Part shown: positions 4,792 through 5,398 of the stretch, one piece after another
Layout of the letters: every line of letters starts with the position of its first letter
Numbering within the stretch: the first letter of the stretch is position 1
Origin: Bryobacterales bacterium
Lineage (GTDB): Bacteria > Acidobacteriota > Terriglobia > Bryobacterales > Bryobacteraceae
NCBI GenBank assembly: GCA_003517725.1
Contig: DOZZ01000318.1
Location: 3,481-8,878 of the forward strand
Reading direction: 5' to 3'
Length of the DNA: 5,398 bases
Program-made: the position numbers and the translations under genes
The notes under the pieces: generated by a model
What the model saw: only the letters and a program-made list of their open reading frames with translations
The model's database searches: none
Told to the model about the DNA's origin: nothing

Positions 4792-5398
4792 ATGTTCGAA
4801 ATCGACTTTGGAAAACCTGACGTAGTAGTGGGCATCGACCTCGGCACCACCAACAGCCTGGTGGCCGTGATGGAGCCGACCGGCCCCCGCGTGATCGAAG
4901 GCCCGGGCGGCCAGCGCCTTGTCCCCAGCGTCGTGAGCGTCGCGGAGAATGGCGAAGTGCTGGTGGGCGAGGCGGCGCGCGAGCTGCTGATCTCGCACCC
5001 CGAGCGTTCAGTCTATTCGGCCAAGCGTCTGATGGGACGAGGCGTGGCGGACGTGCAGGAAGAACTCAAGATTTTTCCCTTCCGCATCGCCGAGGGCAGC
5101 GAAGCCGTGATCCGCATGCAGATCGCCGATCGCCAGTTTACGCCACCCGAGATCGGGGCTTTTGTTCTGCGCAGTTTGAAGCAGCAGGCCGAAGCCGACC
5201 TGGGCGTCGAGGTCACCAAAGCCGTGATCACGGTGCCGGCCTACTTCAACGATGCCCAGCGCCAGGCCACCAAAGATGCTGGCCGCATCGCGGGTCTGGA
5301 CGTCCTTCGGCTGGTGAATGAACCGACGGCGGCTGCCTTGGCCTACGGGCTCGATAAGCGCAAGGAAGGCACCGTTGCCGTCTACGACCTGGGCGGCG
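4792..5398 (+). CDS. hscA: Hsp70-family chaperone HscA (partial, 3' end beyond window)
   Basis: The first 202 codons of an Hsp70 nucleotide-binding domain, open to the right edge. Hsp70 signatures are visible: phosphate-binding loop [12 protein letters not shown] (14-25), [20 protein letters not shown] (145-164), [13 protein letters not shown] (174-186), and VYDLGG (197-202), where the window ends inside the second phosphate motif. In the ISC pathway HscA uses ATP to bind the IscU LPPVK motif and release the cluster. DnaK would look similar over this segment, but the position 8 nt behind hscB, the short N-terminal lead ([13 protein letters not shown]) before the first motif, and an intact LPPVK in IscU point to HscA. 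No Shine-Dalgarno is visible before the ATG, so it is probably coupled to hscB. The substrate-binding domain that would settle the call is off the edge. Confidence 0.92.
   Translation, partial: MFEIDFGKPDVVVGIDLGTTNSLVAVMEPTGPRVIEGPGGQRLVPSVVSVAENGEVLVGEAARELLISHPERSVYSAKRLMGRGVADVQEELKIFPFRIAEGSEAVIRMQIADRQFTPPEIGAFVLRSLKQQAEADLGVEVTKAVITVPAYFNDAQRQATKDAGRIAGLDVLRLVNEPTAAALAYGLDKRKEGTVAVYDLGG

Overview
The window carries most of a canonical ISC-type iron-sulfur cluster assembly operon on the + strand: iscR-iscS-iscU-iscA-hscB-hscA. hscA is cut by the right edge. The operon sits next to a minus-strand gene for a Tat-exported dipeptide epimerase of the enolase superfamily. DNA is GC-rich except for one intergenic patch. 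The source looks like a GC-rich Gram-negative soil-type bacterium. Acidobacteriota (Solibacter/Bryobacter-like) is my best guess, from the Tat-exported epimerase, the style of the intergenic palindromes and the feel of the protein sequences. No rRNA or marker gene confirms this.

Layout. 1-93 is the last 30 codons of an unidentified + strand gene. 97-1188 (-) is the epimerase, converging on that gene with a 3-nt gap. 1189-1689 is a 501-bp divergent intergenic region. It holds a doubtful small ORF with an excellent ribosome binding site, an AT-richer patch (about 44% GC by hand count over 1351-1480) with a 19-bp near-identical direct repeat, three short perfect palindromes, and the iscR promoter with an IscR-type operator. 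1690 to the end is the isc operon. Its genes are tightly packed: a 26-nt iscR/iscS overlap, then gaps of 31, 3, 8 and 8 nt.

How the genes work together. IscS takes sulfur from cysteine, and IscU assembles a [2Fe-2S] cluster on three Cys and one Asp. The dedicated Hsp70 HscA, helped by the J-protein HscB, docks on the LPPVK motif of IscU to release the cluster. IscA is an A-type carrier. IscR senses the resulting clusters and probably represses its own promoter through a dyad at the predicted transcription start. Ferredoxin (fdx) would be expected beyond the right edge after hscA, but is not visible.

Most of the window is a well-known system. The points most worth a second look are the N-terminal four-cysteine zinc ribbon on HscB, as in human HSC20; the IscR-type operator placed at +1 to +15; the shifted Cys spacing and missing His ligand in IscR; and the repeat-filled intergenic region with its strong ribosome binding site.
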